DNA of 43,267 nt from Desulfocurvibacter africanus subsp. africanus DSM 2603 (GCF_000422545.1 NZ_AULZ01000029.1:1-43267), one strand, 5' to 3'. Numbered from the stretch's first letter, positions 9,344 to 18,885 are shown. Notes: a model not told the origin generated them from the sequence alone. Translations and numbers: made by a program.

Positions 9344-10591
9344 ATGGCCAAGAATTCGCATTTGCCCCCGGATCTCTGCTGCTCCTTCTGCGGCAAGGTC
9401 CAAGAAGAGGTGCAGCGCCTCATCGCCGGACCCGAGGTTTATATCTGCGACGAGTGCGTCTCGCTTTGCAACGAGATCATCGCCCAGGAATCCGTCTCCG
9501 AGGGCCTCGAGGATGGCCGCCTGCTTACCCCGCAGGAGATCAAGGACCAGCTGGATGAGCACGTCATTGGCCAGGAGCAGGCCAAGAAAGTCCTCTCCGT
9601 GGCTGTGCACAACCACTATAAGCGTGTCTACTACGCCGATACCGCCGGCGAGGACGTGGAGATCGACAAGTCCAACATCCTGCTGCTTGGCCCCACGGGC
9701 TGCGGCAAGACTCTGTTGGCCCAGACGCTGGCGCGCGTTCTCAAGGTTCCCTTCGCCATCGCCGACGCCACGACCCTGACCGAGGCGGGCTATGTGGGCG
9801 AGGACGTGGAGAACATCCTGGTTCAGCTCCTGCAGAACGCGGACTATGATATCGAGGCCGCCAGCCGTGGTATCGTCTACATCGACGAAATCGATAAGAT
9901 AGCGCGCAAGGGCGATTCGCCTTCGATCACCCGCGATGTGTCGGGCGAGGGCGTGCAGCAGGCTCTGCTCAAGATCATCGAGGGCACCGATGCCAACATC
10001 CCGCCCAAGGGTGGCCGCAAGCATCCGCAGCAGGAGTTCATCCGCCTGAATACCTCGAACATCCTGTTCATCATGGGCGGAGCGTTCATCGGCCTGGACA
10101 AGATCATCCAGCAGCGCATGCGCGGCGGAGCCATGGGCTTCGGCGCCAAGGTGGAGGGCAAGCGCGAGCTGAGCATAAGCGAGCTCCTGCGCTTCGCGCA
10201 TCCCAACGATCTGGTCAAGTTCGGCATGATTCCGGAGTTCGTGGGCCGCGTGCCCGTGGTGACCTCACTGATCGACCTGGGCGAGGACGATCTGGTGCGT
10301 GTGCTCACCGAGCCCAAGAACGCCCTGGTCAAGCAGTACCAGAAGCTCTTCGAACTGGATAAGGTCAGACTGCGCTTCACGGCCAACGCCCTGCGCGGCA
10401 TTGCCCAACAAGCCATTCTGCGTAAGACCGGCGCCCGAGGCCTGCGCAACGTGATGGAGAGCATCATGCTCGAAATCATGTTCCGTCTGCCGTCCATGAC
10501 CGGGGTCAAGGAGTGCGTCATCAATAAATCGGTGGTGGAAAAGGGCGTGGATCCATTGCTCTTCTATCATCAGGAAGCCAAGTCGGCCTAG
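9344..10591 (+). CDS. clpX: ATP-dependent Clp protease ATP-binding subunit ClpX
   Basis: This is the AAA+ unfoldase partner of ClpP. The N-terminal C4 zinc-binding domain has cysteines at residues 13, 16, 35 and 38 (CSFC and CDEC). Walker A GPTGCGKT lies near residues 116-123 and Walker [12 protein letters not shown] near 180. The ClpP-docking IGF-type loop appears as IGL in [10 protein letters not shown], so the third loop residue is L rather than the usual F. The arginine sensor region [12 protein letters not shown] lies near the C-terminus. The length of 415 residues is typical. A purine-rich ribosome-binding site (GGAAAGAAG) precedes the ATG. Confidence 0.97.
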   Translation: MAKNSHLPPDLCCSFCGKVQEEVQRLIAGPEVYICDECVSLCNEIIAQESVSEGLEDGRLLTPQEIKDQLDEHVIGQEQAKKVLSVAVHNHYKRVYYADTAGEDVEIDKSNILLLGPTGCGKTLLAQTLARVLKVPFAIADATTLTEAGYVGEDVENILVQLLQNADYDIEAASRGIVYIDEIDKIARKGDSPSITRDVSGEGVQQALLKIIEGTDANIPPKGGRKHPQQEFIRLNTSNILFIMGGAFIGLDKIIQQRMRGGAMGFGAKVEGKRELSISELLRFAHPNDLVKFGMIPEFVGRVPVVTSLIDLGEDDLVRVLTEPKNALVKQYQKLFELDKVRLRFTANALRGIAQQAILRKTGARGLRNVMESIMLEIMFRLPSMTGVKECVINKSVVEKGVDPLLFYHQEAKSA

Positions 10592-10631
10592 TCGACACAC
10601 ACGCAGCTCGTCCCGCATTTGCGGGATAAAA

Positions 10632-10666
10632 AAGGCCGCCGGTTTGACATATTCACCGGCGGCCTT
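10632..10666 (+). terminator. Terminator-like hairpin between clpX and lon
   Basis: AAGGCCGCCGGT (10632-10643) and ACCGGCGGCCTT (10655-10666) form a perfect 12-bp stem with an 11-nt loop, followed by AATAAT. A smaller hairpin CCCGC/GCGGG (10612-10625) lies just upstream. The A-run to the left would give a T-run on the other strand. Confidence 0.65.
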
Positions 10667-10672
10667 AATAAT
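10644..10672 (+). promoter_or_regulatory. Likely lon promoter overlapping the clpX terminator
   Basis: TTGACA (10644-10649) lies in the loop of the clpX-lon hairpin and is followed after 17 bp by AATAAT (10667-10672). It sits about 70 bp upstream of lon. The promoter and the terminator hairpin therefore share the same bases. Confidence 0.6.
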
Positions 10673-10742
10673 CTGGAATCCCGGCTGCCTGCCGGCCTGC
10701 GGGTTCTCCCTCCCGCCGGTTCCAACGTAATCAGGAGGCGCG

Positions 10743-13205
10743 ATGTCCAAGTTTTTCTCCTTCGGAAACGATCCCTTCCTCGAGCGGATCGAGCTGCCGA
10801 TCATGTCGCTGCGCGAAGTGGTCATGTTTCCCAAGTCCATCGTGCCCTTGTTCGTGGGGCGCGAGGCATCAATCAAGGCCATCGAGAACGCGCTGACCAA
10901 ATACGACAAGAAGATATTTCTGGTCACCCAGAACGTGCCCGAGAAGGAGCGCCCCGAGCCTGGGGATCTTTTCTCCGTCGGCACTGTGAGCAAGATTCTC
11001 CAACTCCTGCGGCTGCCCGATGGCACCATCAAGGTGCTCTTCGAGGGTCTTCAGCGCGCCACCTGGGACAAGGAAACGTACCGTTTCGACCCCGAGCACG
11101 AGTATCCCATTGTCGAGACCGAGCCCATCAGCGATGACGACTCGGATACTCTGGAGGCTCAGGCTCTGGTTCGCGCCACCCACGAGGCCCTGGACAAGTA
11201 CGCCAAGGTCAACAAGAAGCTGGCTCAAGAGACCGTGGCGGCCATGAATTCCCTGAATGCGCCGGGGCGGCTCGCCGATGCCATCATGCCGCACCTCAAG
11301 ACCGAGTATGCCACCAAGCAGAAGGTCCTGGAGGAGTTCGACCCGATCAAGCGCCTGGAGGAGACCTTCGGGCTGCTCAATGCCGAAATTGAGATTTCGT
11401 CCCTGGAGAAGAAGATCAAGGGCCGGGTCAAGTCGCAGATGGAGCAGAATCAGAAGGACTACTACCTGAACGAGCAGCTCAAGGCCATCACCAAGGAGAT
11501 GGGGCGCGAGGAGGATCCGGTCACCGAGATCCTGGAGCTCGAGAAGCGCATGCGCGAGAAGAACATGCCCGAGGAGGCCCGTGAGAAGGGCCTGCGCGAG
11601 TGCAAGAAGCTCAAGCAGATTCCGCCCAGCTCGGCCGAGTACACCGTGGTGCGCAACTACGTGGACTGGATTCTCGACTTGCCCTGGAACGAGCTCAAGG
11701 AAACGCCTCTGGACATGGCCAAGGCGCGGCAGATTCTGAACGAGGATCATTTCGGCCTGGACAAGCCCAAGCAGCGCATCCTGGAGTTTCTGGCCGTGCA
11801 GAGCCTGGTGGGCACTCTCAAGGGTCCCATTCTCTGCTTCGTGGGACCTCCGGGCGTGGGCAAGACCTCGTTGGCCAAGTCCATTGCCAGGTCCACGGAC
11901 CGACCCTTCGTGCGCCTGTCCCTGGGCGGCGTGCGCGACGAGGCGGAGATCCGCGGTCATCGCCGGACCTACGTTGGTGCGTTGCCCGGCAAGATTATTC
12001 AGTCCCTGAAGCGGGTGAAGTACAACAACCCGGTGTTCATCCTGGACGAGGTGGACAAGATGAGCATGGACTTCCGCGGCGACCCTTCGGCCGCGCTGCT
12101 GGAGGTCCTGGATCCGGAGCAAAACAACGCCTTTGGTGACCACTATCTCGATCTGGATTACGATCTGTCCAAGATCTTCTTCATCACCACGGCCAACAGC
12201 CTGCACTCCATCCCGGCGCCTCTGCGCGATCGCATGGAGATCATCGAGCTGCCCGGCTATCTGGAAACCGAGAAGCGCCAGATCGCGCGCAGCTTCCTGC
12301 TGCCCAAGCAGATCAAGCAGCACGGGCTTACAGAAGAAAACCTTTCTCTGTCCGACGACGCAATGCTGGAAGTCATCCGTCGCTATACCAAAGAGGCGGG
12401 TGTGCGCAGCCTGGAGCGCGAACTGGCCAGCGTCTGCCGCAAGACGGCTATGAAGCTCGTTGAGGAAGGTAACAAGGAGATGGCCGTGCAGATTACGGCC
12501 CAGAATCTCCAATCCATCCTGGGCGTGCCCAAGTTCCGCTACGGCGAAAAGGAAGAAACGCCCCAGGTCGGCATGACCATGGGCTTGGCTTACACCGAAC
12601 TGGGCGGCGAATTGCTTACGGTGGAGACCGCGCTCATGCCCGGCTCGGGCAAGGTGGAAATCACCGGCAAGCTGGGTGATGTCATGCAGGAGTCGGCTCG
12701 CGCGGCCATATCCTACGTGCGCTCGCGCTCGGACATGTTTGGCCTCAAGCCCGACTTCTACAAGAGCGTGGACATCCATATCCATGTGCCGGAAGGCGCG
12801 GTGCCCAAGGACGGCCCCAGCGCCGGCGTGACCCTTGCCACCTCCGTGGTCTCGGCGCTGGTCAACCTGCCCGTGCGCAACGACCTGGCTATGACCGGCG
12901 AGATCACCTTGCGCGGGCGCGTGCTGCCTATCGGCGGTCTGCGCGAGAAGCTCCTGGCGGCGCATCGCGGCCTCATCACCACGGTGCTCATTCCTAAGGA
13001 CAACGCCAAGGACCTCAAGGATGTGCCCGAGGAGATCCTCAAGGACCTTGAGATCATCCAGGTGGAGAACATGGATGACGTCCTGGACAAGGCTCTCGCC
13101 TGCGGCGAGAGTTCCCCGCGCGCCATGTTCTGCGCCACCGAGGATGTGCAACCCATCGCCAGCACGCTCCTGAAAGATGGAGTGCAGGCGCGGCGAGCGC
13201 ATTAG
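10743..13205 (+). CDS. lon: ATP-dependent Lon protease
   Basis: Lon is a hexameric cytoplasmic AAA+ serine protease that degrades misfolded and regulatory proteins. An N-terminal substrate-binding LAN domain ([19 protein letters not shown]) is followed by a coiled coil, then Walker A GPPGVGKT at about residues 368-375 and Walker [11 protein letters not shown]. The C-terminal protease domain has catalytic Ser693 in [10 protein letters not shown] and Lys736 in [10 protein letters not shown]. The 43-residue gap matches E. coli S679/K722. The length is 820 residues. AGGAGG precedes the ATG. The TAG stop (13203-13205) is the first three bases of repeat copy 3, so the last residues (RRAH) run up to the inserted element. 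Confidence 0.97.
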   Translation: MSKFFSFGNDPFLERIELPIMSLREVVMFPKSIVPLFVGREASIKAIENALTKYDKKIFLVTQNVPEKERPEPGDLFSVGTVSKILQLLRLPDGTIKVLFEGLQRATWDKETYRFDPEHEYPIVETEPISDDDSDTLEAQALVRATHEALDKYAKVNKKLAQETVAAMNSLNAPGRLADAIMPHLKTEYATKQKVLEEFDPIKRLEETFGLLNAEIEISSLEKKIKGRVKSQMEQNQKDYYLNEQLKAITKEMGREEDPVTEILELEKRMREKNMPEEAREKGLRECKKLKQIPPSSAEYTVVRNYVDWILDLPWNELKETPLDMAKARQILNEDHFGLDKPKQRILEFLAVQSLVGTLKGPILCFVGPPGVGKTSLAKSIARSTDRPFVRLSLGGVRDEAEIRGHRRTYVGALPGKIIQSLKRVKYNNPVFILDEVDKMSMDFRGDPSAALLEVLDPEQNNAFGDHYLDLDYDLSKIFFITTANSLHSIPAPLRDRMEIIELPGYLETEKRQIARSFLLPKQIKQHGLTEENLSLSDDAMLEVIRRYTKEAGVRSLERELASVCRKTAMKLVEEGNKEMAVQITAQNLQSILGVPKFRYGEKEETPQVGMTMGLAYTELGGELLTVETALMPGSGKVEITGKLGDVMQESARAAISYVRSRSDMFGLKPDFYKSVDIHIHVPEGAVPKDGPSAGVTLATSVVSALVNLPVRNDLAMTGEITLRGRVLPIGGLREKLLAAHRGLITTVLIPKDNAKDLKDVPEEILKDLEIIQVENMDDVLDKALACGESSPRAMFCATEDVQPIASTLLKDGVQARRAH

Positions 13206-13331
13206 AGCATTTTGCTTTTGAAAATGCTCTGCAAGTCATGCATCGGCATGGCTTGCCGCTAGCTTCGGCGTAGGCGCAATTCACTTGCGCCGACAACGCC
13301 GGAGCGGGCGTCTTAAAAGCAATCTGCTCTA
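13203..13331 (+). repeat. MITE-like interspersed repeat, copy 3 (supplies the lon stop codon)
   Basis: Plus orientation, flanked by TA. The left TAG is the lon stop codon. This copy belongs to a variant with CCGCTAGCTTCGGCGTAGG in the middle instead of CCGCCGCGCAGGCGTAGG; copy 4 shares the variant. In the second palindrome a C-to-T change (GCAAGTCATGC) keeps pairing as a wobble. Confidence 0.9.
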
Positions 13332-13342
13332 GGAAAAGAAAA

Positions 13343-13403
13343 CTGGAGAGGGACGCTGTCCCTCTCCAGACCTCACCCTGCCAGGGAGATAATCTCCCTG
13401 GAC
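13343..13403 (+). repeat. GC-rich double-hairpin intergenic repeat, copy A
   Basis: CTGGAGAGGGA/TCCCTCTCCAG (13343-13369) and CCAGGGAGA/TCTCCCTGG (13381-13401) are two perfect hairpins joined by a linker containing CCTCACCCTG. A related, more degenerate arrangement with linker CCCCACCCGCC occurs at about 16800-16875. It may be a second small repeat family or a tandem hairpin downstream of genes. Confidence 0.5.
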
Positions 13404-13420
13404 CCATCGTTTCAAAATAG

Positions 13421-13456
13421 AAAGGCCGGAAGCCCTAGGGCTTCCGGCCTTTTTTA
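13421..13456. terminator. Intrinsic terminator between lon and the cyclophilin gene
   Basis: AAAGGCCGGAAGCCC and GGGCTTCCGGCCTTT form a 15-bp stem with a 1- to 3-nt loop and a T-run. It lies between the convergent lon (plus) and cyclophilin (minus) genes and has an A-run on its left side, so it can serve both. Confidence 0.92.
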
Positions 13457-13480
13457 CGGCCTGGGAAAGCAGCCGGTGGG

Positions 13481-14071
13481 CTACTTCTTGTCTTCGACCA
13501 CGGTGGCCTTGTTGATGACCACAGGCATGAGCGGCACGTCCTGATGGTAGCCGCGGTTGCCCGTGGGCACGGCCTTGATGGCGTCCACCACTTCCTTGCC
13601 TTCGACCACCTTGCCGAACACGGCGTAGCCCCAGCCCTGGGCGGACTTGGACTTGTGGTTCAGGAAGCTGTTGTCCTTGACGTTGATGAAAAACTGCGCC
13701 GTGGCCGAGTGCGGATCGTTGGTGCGGGCCATGGCCACGGTGTAGGCCTCGTTCTTCAGGCCGTTGTCGGCCTCGTTTTCGATGGGCTCATGGCCGGGCT
13801 TCTCGCTCATGTTCTTGTCCATGCCGCCGCCCTGGACCATGAAGTTGTTTATGACCCGGTGGAAGATGGTTCCATCGTAGTGGCCCTCGCGCACGTAGCG
13901 CAGAAAATTTTCCGTGGTCTTGGGGGCCTTCTCGGCATCCAGTTCCAGGACGATGTCGCCCATGCTCGTCTCAAGCTTCACCATGGGGTGGCTCCTTTTT
14001 TCCGCCGCTGACGCCGGGCCGGCCAGCAGGACGGCGAGCAGCGCGAGCGCGATCAGGTATGCAAGGCGCAT
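13481..14071 (-). CDS. Exported cyclophilin-type peptidyl-prolyl cis-trans isomerase
   Basis: This cyclophilin catalyses proline isomerisation, probably in the periplasm. A signal peptide is evident at residues 1-22 ([22 protein letters not shown]). The mature part contains the family signatures [14 protein letters not shown] (with the catalytic Arg) and [12 protein letters not shown], and ends with [17 protein letters not shown]. The length is 196 residues. The start at 14071 is chosen because GAGGAG lies just upstream and the signal peptide begins there; an extension to 14125 lacks both. It follows the YchJ-family gene by about 40 bp, likely co-transcribed. Confidence 0.92.
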   Translation of the reverse strand: MRLAYLIALALLAVLLAGPASAAEKRSHPMVKLETSMGDIVLELDAEKAPKTTENFLRYVREGHYDGTIFHRVINNFMVQGGGMDKNMSEKPGHEPIENEADNGLKNEAYTVAMARTNDPHSATAQFFINVKDNSFLNHKSKSAQGWGYAVFGKVVEGKEVVDAIKAVPTGNRGYHQDVPLMPVVINKATVVEDKK

Positions 14072-14112
14072 TGAGGCTCCTCGCGGTTGATGGTTAACCT
14101 GCGGCAGGTTCG

Positions 14113-14595
14113 CTAGCCGCAGCATTTCTTATACTTCTTGCCGCTGCCGCAGGGGCAGGGATCGTTGCGGCCGATCTTGGGCGACTCACGACGGTAGGTG
14201 GTCTGGCCTCTGACTTCGCCGTCAACGTAGTACCAGAGCCCCTGCTGCTTTTGGAAAATGGCCTTTTCCTCAAATTCCTGGGGCTTTCCGTTTACTGTAT
14301 AGCGGGCGATGAAATGCACAACGCCGCTTTCGCCGTCCGCCGCGAGTTCCGAAGTGACTATCTCGACGCCCGGCCACTGCGCTGCCTGGGCCCATTGGCG
14401 CACGGCCTGCTCGTCGAAATCCTGGCGAGTGCCGGGCATAAGCGACTCGCGCAGGAAATCGATATCCTGCACGGCAAAGGCAGTGTAGCGAGCGCGCATG
14501 AGCGCCTCGGGACCTCCAGCCTTGGCCTGGTCTTTGATAATGGGTTCGCAACACTCGCTGAAATTCTTACCTGATGCGCAGGGACAAAGGCTCAT
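14113..14595 (-). CDS. YchJ-family protein with two SEC-C motifs
   Basis: This 160-residue protein has a zinc-binding SEC-C motif at each end: [16 protein letters not shown] at the start and [16 protein letters not shown] at the end. Between them is the YchJ/UPF0225 middle domain ([18 protein letters not shown] ... GVVHFIARY). SEC-C motifs bind zinc, in SecA for SecB contact; the function of YchJ itself is not established. The start at 14595 is preferred because GGAG lies 8 nt upstream and the motif begins at residue 1; an upstream frame to 14691 adds a low-complexity proline/glutamine segment. It precedes the cyclophilin gene on the same strand. Confidence 0.88.
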   Translation of the reverse strand: MSLCPCASGKNFSECCEPIIKDQAKAGGPEALMRARYTAFAVQDIDFLRESLMPGTRQDFDEQAVRQWAQAAQWPGVEIVTSELAADGESGVVHFIARYTVNGKPQEFEEKAIFQKQQGLWYYVDGEVRGQTTYRRESPKIGRNDPCPCGSGKKYKKCCG

Positions 14596-14696
14596 GTCAT
14601 GCTCCGTGGCCGCGGCCCTGGGGGGCGGCTGTTGCGGTTGAAGTTCCCCTACAAGGAATGAGTCTGTATCGCCTTGGGCAGCGGCAGTCAAATACG

Positions 14697-15380
14697 TTAC
14701 TGCGTTGCCGGGGGTACAAGCTTGCGCTGGCGTTCGTTGAGGCCCTGCACATCCAGGCCGCGGCCGGCGTCGTAGACTCCCACCACGTCATCGATGCGCA
14801 CGGCCCCATGGGCGCGGCGAAAATAGCGGCGGAAATTCAGGAAGTCCGATTCATAACCGCCCTCGTTGTCCCAGCCCCGACAGCGTTCCACCACGAGGTC
14901 ACGGGACAGGCACAGGCAGAGCGGGTCGATGTTTCCCTGGCGCAAAGCCGCTTCGGCGCTGCCGGTTTCATCGGGGCGTGGCAGGTGAGGAATGTCAAAA
15001 GCCAGTGACGTGTCGATGCGCGCGACGATGAATTCGTTTTGCAGATGCGGGTGGTAGGCGGCAAATGCTCCCGGAAGAAGCGCGTTGTCGTCATCCACGA
15101 AAAGCACGTGCCGGCCACGGGCTGCGCGAAGCAGGTGATGTCGTATGTGGTTGCCGAAATTGCCCTGACGCGGGAAGTCTATGAAACTGGTTGGGAGCAG
15201 CGTCTTTGGCCGCGTGCCGCCTTGGCCGTCGAAGCCTACCAAGTGTTCCACCTGCTCACGGTGCAGCAGGTTCAGCCGTTCGGCCTCAAGAGCGGCCGCC
15301 TCGACGCTGCTGACGGCGTGGGCCAGTGCCAAGGGCCGATCCACACGGCTTGGGGTGATGACTGAGAAGAGAATATCCAT
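14697..15380 (-). CDS. Glycosyltransferase family 2-like protein
   Basis: This 227-residue protein has a GT-A-like fold pattern. It begins [20 protein letters not shown], typical of nucleotide-sugar-binding GT2 enzymes, and has [16 protein letters not shown], where DDD fits the metal-binding DXD motif. The later segment [19 protein letters not shown] resembles the acceptor-side region of these enzymes. It has no membrane segment. The donor and acceptor are unknown. The start at 15380 is chosen because GGGAG precedes it; an extension to 15419 lacks this. The gene lies upstream of the YchJ-family gene with about 100 bp between, so it may be in one transcript with it. Confidence 0.78.
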   Translation of the reverse strand: MDILFSVITPSRVDRPLALAHAVSSVEAAALEAERLNLLHREQVEHLVGFDGQGGTRPKTLLPTSFIDFPRQGNFGNHIRHHLLRAARGRHVLFVDDDNALLPGAFAAYHPHLQNEFIVARIDTSLAFDIPHLPRPDETGSAEAALRQGNIDPLCLCLSRDLVVERCRGWDNEGGYESDFLNFRRYFRRAHGAVRIDDVVGVYDAGRGLDVQGLNERQRKLVPPATQ

Positions 15381-15514
15381 GACCGCTCCCGGTGCGAATT
15401 GCTTCATTCGCAGCAGCAATACCGATGCCAGTGGCGAGTTGGAAAGTAAACCAGATGAAGGGCGTTTTGTCTGGATTCAGCGTATGAAGATCGGCTCGGG
15501 GCAGGTCATGCTGC

Positions 15515-15637
15515 TAGAGCAGATTGCTTTTAAGACGCCCGCTCCGGCGTTTACGGCGCAAGTGAATTGCGCCTACGCCGAAGCTAGCGGCAAGCCATGC
15601 CGCCGCATGGCTTGCAGAGCATTTTCAAAATGCTCTA
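15515..15637 (-). repeat. MITE-like interspersed repeat, copy 4 (inverted)
   Basis: Opposite orientation to the other five copies, flanked by TA on both sides. It belongs to the copy 3 variant (shares the GCTAGCTTCGGCGTAGG core). It is about 5 bp shorter because the loop of the terminal hairpin is reduced to one base, while the 10-bp stem AGAGCATTTT/AAAATGCTCT is intact. It lies between the glycosyltransferase and argF, upstream of both. Confidence 0.9.
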
Positions 15638-15765
15638 ATCGCCGTACCATCCGGACTGGCGGCGGCCATCATCTCCGGCGCAGGCTCTGCACGCGTTCAC
15701 GGACGGACTTGTGCACGTAAAAGGCTTTACATCCGCTTATCCCGCGGCTAAGTTTCATCTTTTCA

Positions 15766-15785
15766 TGATGCGCATAGGCGCATCA
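15766..15785. promoter_or_regulatory. Palindrome upstream of argF, possible operator
   Basis: TGATGCGC-atag-GCGCATCA is a perfect 8-bp inverted repeat with a 4-bp spacer, centred about 36 bp before the argF ATG. It could be a repressor site or a leader hairpin. It does not match the classical ARG-box pattern well. Nothing else was recognised in 15638-15811. Confidence 0.4.
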
Positions 15786-15811
15786 CGTCATTTTCGCCCC
15801 TGGAGCGCGCC

Positions 15812-16789
15812 ATGCCCAACAAGTGGAAGCACTTTCTCGACATTCTCGACATGCCTAGATCTCAATCCTGGGCCCTTGTCACACGGGCCAAGGAGATGAA
15901 GGACACCGACCACAGGAGCCAAATTCTGGCCGGCAAGGTGCTGGTCATGATTTTCGAAAAGGCTTCCACCCGCACACGTCTGTCTTTCGAGATGGCCGTG
16001 CGTCACCTGGGCGGCGACACCATCTTCATGACCCCCCATGAGTCCCAGCTCGGCCGTAGCGAGCCCCTCAAGGACACGGCCCGCGTCATTTCGCGCTACT
16101 GCGCGGGCATGATCGTGCGCACGTTCGGACAGGAAAAACTCGAAGAGTTGGCCGAGTACGCCAGCGTGCCGGTGGTCAACGCCTTGTCCGACCTCCACCA
16201 TCCTTGCCAGGTGCTCAGCGACCTGCTGACCATGTACGAGCGCACCCCGTCCTTCAAGGATCTCAAGGTGGCTTGGATAGGCGACGGCAACAACATGGCC
16301 CATTCGTGGATCAATGCGGCCATATACTTCCCGTTTTACCTGTCCTTGGCCGTACCCAAGGGTTTCGAGCCCGATGCCCGCATCCTGAACAAGGCCGTGC
16401 AGCTCGGAGCGCGGATTCATGTTTCCCATGAGCCCAAGCTGGCCATGGATGGCGCGCACTACGTGAACACCGACGTGTGGGCATCAATGGGCCAGGAGAG
16501 CGAGCAGGGCGCACGGTCCAAGCCCTTTGCCAACTTCCAGGTCAATGACGAGCTGCTCAAGCTGGCCGATCCCGAGGTCAAGGTCATGCATTGCCTGCCG
16601 GCCCACCGAGGCGAGGAGATCACGGACGAAGTCATGGAAGGCCCGGCCTCCATTGTCTGGGATCAGGCCGAAAACCGCCTGCACATGCAGAAGGCTATCC
16701 TGGAATGGGTCTTCGGCCATGCTCCAGAGTCCACGGCCAGGGAGTTCGCGGACGACCGCCCCGGCCCGAAGCCGTTTCATACGATCTAG
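15812..16789 (+). CDS. argF: Ornithine carbamoyltransferase
   Basis: The enzyme transfers the carbamoyl group from carbamoyl phosphate to ornithine, making citrulline in arginine biosynthesis. The carbamoyl-phosphate motif STRTR is at residues 52-56, HHPCQVLSDLLT near 129-140, and the ornithine-binding HCLPAHRGEEI begins at His260. The length of 325 is slightly longer than the usual 300-310 because of a charged C-terminal tail. TGGAG lies upstream of the ATG. argG follows after one intervening acetyltransferase gene, and argH is 5 kb further on. Confidence 0.96.
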   Translation: MPNKWKHFLDILDMPRSQSWALVTRAKEMKDTDHRSQILAGKVLVMIFEKASTRTRLSFEMAVRHLGGDTIFMTPHESQLGRSEPLKDTARVISRYCAGMIVRTFGQEKLEELAEYASVPVVNALSDLHHPCQVLSDLLTMYERTPSFKDLKVAWIGDGNNMAHSWINAAIYFPFYLSLAVPKGFEPDARILNKAVQLGARIHVSHEPKLAMDGAHYVNTDVWASMGQESEQGARSKPFANFQVNDELLKLADPEVKVMHCLPAHRGEEITDEVMEGPASIVWDQAENRLHMQKAILEWVFGHAPESTAREFADDRPGPKPFHTI

Positions 16790-16799
16790 ATGTGAATAG

Positions 16800-16875
16800 G
16801 GGAGGGCGTTGCCTGCCAGAGCGGCTCGCTCCTCCCCGAACCCCACCCGCCAGGGGATGTGGTCCCTTTAGTCAT
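16800..16875 (+). repeat. GC-rich double-hairpin intergenic repeat, copy B (degenerate)
   Basis: GGGGAGG (about 16799-16805) pairs with CCTCCCC (16832-16838). A linker with CCCCACCCGCC and a second AGGGG/CCCTT hairpin follow. This resembles the arrangement at 13343-13403. It lies just after argF, in the place of a terminator. Confidence 0.4.
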
Positions 16876-16921
16876 GAGGACCGCGAGGCTTGGGGGCAAT
16901 GAAGTTATTTAAGGACTCGCC

Positions 16922-17431
16922 ATGGTCATTAGAAGAGAAACAGAAGCAGAGTTCCCTCAAATATACGACCTGGTCAAAGTCGCGTTTCAGACCGCGAAAG
17001 TTTCCAATGGCAAGGAGCAGGATTTCGTCAACCAACTACGCAGCGGCGGCAACTATATTCCCGAATTGGCCCTGGTTGCCGAGGAAAATGGCCAGCTTGT
17101 TGGGCACATCATGCTGACCAAGGCCCATGTCGTTGATGGCGAGACCAAGTTCGAAACGCTTCTTTTGGCGCCCATTTCGGTGGCCCTGGAGTACAGGAAC
17201 CGGGGGATAGGCTCCGCGCTGATCAAGGAGAGTTTCAGATTGGCCAAGGCCAGAGGCTACACGTCGGTGCTCCTTGTCGGCGACCCCGCTTACTACCATC
17301 GCTACGGCTTTAGGACGGCCGCCGGTTTCGGCATCAAACCCACGCATCCGATTCCCGACGAAAATGTGATGGCCTGCGAGTTGGCCCCGAATGCGTTGCG
17401 TGGGGTCAGTGGAACGACGGATTGCTTTTGA
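16922..17431 (+). CDS. GNAT-family N-acetyltransferase (YhbS-like)
   Basis: This 169-residue GCN5-related acetyltransferase has an N-terminal strand and helix MVIRRETEAEFPQIYDLV. The acetyl-CoA-binding motif A is YRNRGIGSALIKESFRLAKA (Q/R-x-x-G-x-G/A). The later YYHRYGFRTA segment is typical of the YhbS/PF13527-like subgroup. The substrate is unknown. AAGGA lies 7 nt upstream of the ATG. Its place between argF and argG is suggestive, but the residues do not identify it as an arginine-pathway N-acetylglutamate synthase, so no pathway role is assigned. Confidence 0.85.
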   Translation: MVIRRETEAEFPQIYDLVKVAFQTAKVSNGKEQDFVNQLRSGGNYIPELALVAEENGQLVGHIMLTKAHVVDGETKFETLLLAPISVALEYRNRGIGSALIKESFRLAKARGYTSVLLVGDPAYYHRYGFRTAAGFGIKPTHPIPDENVMACELAPNALRGVSGTTDCF

Positions 17432-17541
17432 ACCATTTACATGTGTAATTAGGATTGCTTCGCGCAGCTTACCGAGCGAACGCTGGAAGCTGAGAAATAT
17501 TGTAAGTCTGTAAGCCACACATTCAGTTCACGAGGTTCGAT

Positions 17542-18738
17542 ATGAGCGATATCCGGAAAGTCGTCCTGGCCTACTCCGGAGGCCTGGACACCTCCATCAT
17601 CCTCAAGTGGATTAAGATGACCTACGACTGCGAGGTCGTCACCTTCACGGCCGATCTGGGTCAGGAAGAGGAATTGGACGGCCTGGAGGACAAGGCCAAA
17701 AAAACCGGCGCGTCCAAGGCCTATGTCGAGGACCTGCAGGAGGAGTTCGCCCGCGATTTCATCTTCCCCATGATGCGCGCCGGAGCCCTGTACGAGGGAC
17801 GCTACCTGCTGGGCACGTCCATCGCCCGGCCGCTCATCGCCAAGCGCATGGTCGAGATCGCCTTGGCCGAAGGCGCTCAGGCCGTGGCCCACGGCGCCAC
17901 GGGCAAGGGCAACGACCAGGTGCGCTTCGAGTTGACCTCCATGGCGCTGGCCCCGCAGATCACGACCATCGCGCCCTGGCGCGAGTGGACGTTCAAGTCG
18001 CGCACCGACTTGGTCAATTTCGCCACGGAGCACGGCATCCCGGTGCCCGTGACCAAGGAGAAGCCCTACAGTTGCGACCGCAACTTGCTGCACCTGTCCT
18101 TTGAGGGCGGCGAGCTGGAAGATCCCTGGCTGGAGGCTGGCCCGGCCTCGTATCTGCTCAGCGTGCCCCCGGAGAAGGCCCCGGATCAGGCCGAGGTCAT
18201 CGAGCTCGGCTTCGAGGCAGGCAATCCCGTAAGCATCAACGGCGAGCAGCTCTCGCCTGCCGCGATCATCAAGAAGCTCAACAAGCTGGGTGGCAAGCAC
18301 GGCGTTGGCCGCCTGGACATGGTCGAAAACCGCTTCGTGGGCATGAAGTCCCGCGGTGTGTACGAGACGCCCGGCGGAACCATTATCCACGCCGCGCACC
18401 GTGACCTGGAAAGCCTGACCCTGGACCGCGAGGTCATGCACATGCGCGATTCGCTCATTCCGCGCTATGCCGAGATGGTCTACTACGGCTTCTGGTTCTC
18501 GCCCGAGCGCGAAACCCTGCAGGTCATGATCGACAAGACCCAGGAGAAGGTCACCGGAACAGTACGCGTTAAGCTCTACAAGGGCGGCGTGTACCCCGTA
18601 GCTCGCAAGTCTCCGTATTCGCTTTACAATATGGATCTGGCCACCTTCGAAGCCGACAAGGTTTACGACCAGAAGGACGCCGCCGGCTTCATCCGGCTGC
18701 AAGGCCTGCGCGTGCGTGGGTTCAAGGCCAAGAAGTAG
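17542..18738 (+). CDS. argG: Argininosuccinate synthase
   Basis: ArgG condenses citrulline and aspartate with ATP to form argininosuccinate. The P-loop-like pyrophosphatase motif [14 protein letters not shown] lies near residues 10-23, and [15 protein letters not shown] near 114-128 is the family signature. The length of 398 residues is typical of type 1 ArgG. It follows argF and an acetyltransferase in the same direction. Terminator-like hairpins follow the stop codon. Confidence 0.97.
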   Translation: MSDIRKVVLAYSGGLDTSIILKWIKMTYDCEVVTFTADLGQEEELDGLEDKAKKTGASKAYVEDLQEEFARDFIFPMMRAGALYEGRYLLGTSIARPLIAKRMVEIALAEGAQAVAHGATGKGNDQVRFELTSMALAPQITTIAPWREWTFKSRTDLVNFATEHGIPVPVTKEKPYSCDRNLLHLSFEGGELEDPWLEAGPASYLLSVPPEKAPDQAEVIELGFEAGNPVSINGEQLSPAAIIKKLNKLGGKHGVGRLDMVENRFVGMKSRGVYETPGGTIIHAAHRDLESLTLDREVMHMRDSLIPRYAEMVYYGFWFSPERETLQVMIDKTQEKVTGTVRVKLYKGGVYPVARKSPYSLYNMDLATFEADKVYDQKDAAGFIRLQGLRVRGFKAKK

Positions 18739-18752
18739 AACATTTGGACGCC

Positions 18753-18771
18753 CGGCGGAGCCTCTCCGCCG
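18753..18771 (+). terminator. Hairpin after argG
   Basis: CGGCGGAG-cct-CTCCGCCG is a perfect 8-bp stem 15 nt after the argG stop, followed by ATTTCATACTT. A second, longer hairpin at 18788-18826 (GGCGATCGGC with GCCGGTCGCC, one wobble) may act from the other side. Confidence 0.55.
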
Positions 18772-18885
18772 ATTTCATACTTCGTGCGGCGATCGGCTCC
18801 ATTCCAAAGTGGAAGGGCCGGTCGCCATTTGCATCTGGGAACGATGCTACCGGCGGCTCCTCCGGAAGCGCACGTGGCGGCCTCA

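Noticed and set aside
15720-15811. Classical ARG box upstream of argF
   Set aside because: The palindrome present does not match the known ArgR consensus.
16922-17431. Acetyltransferase between argF and argG as N-acetylglutamate synthase (ArgA)
   Set aside because: The sequence matches the YhbS-like GNAT group, with no arginine-kinase-like domain or ArgA signature.
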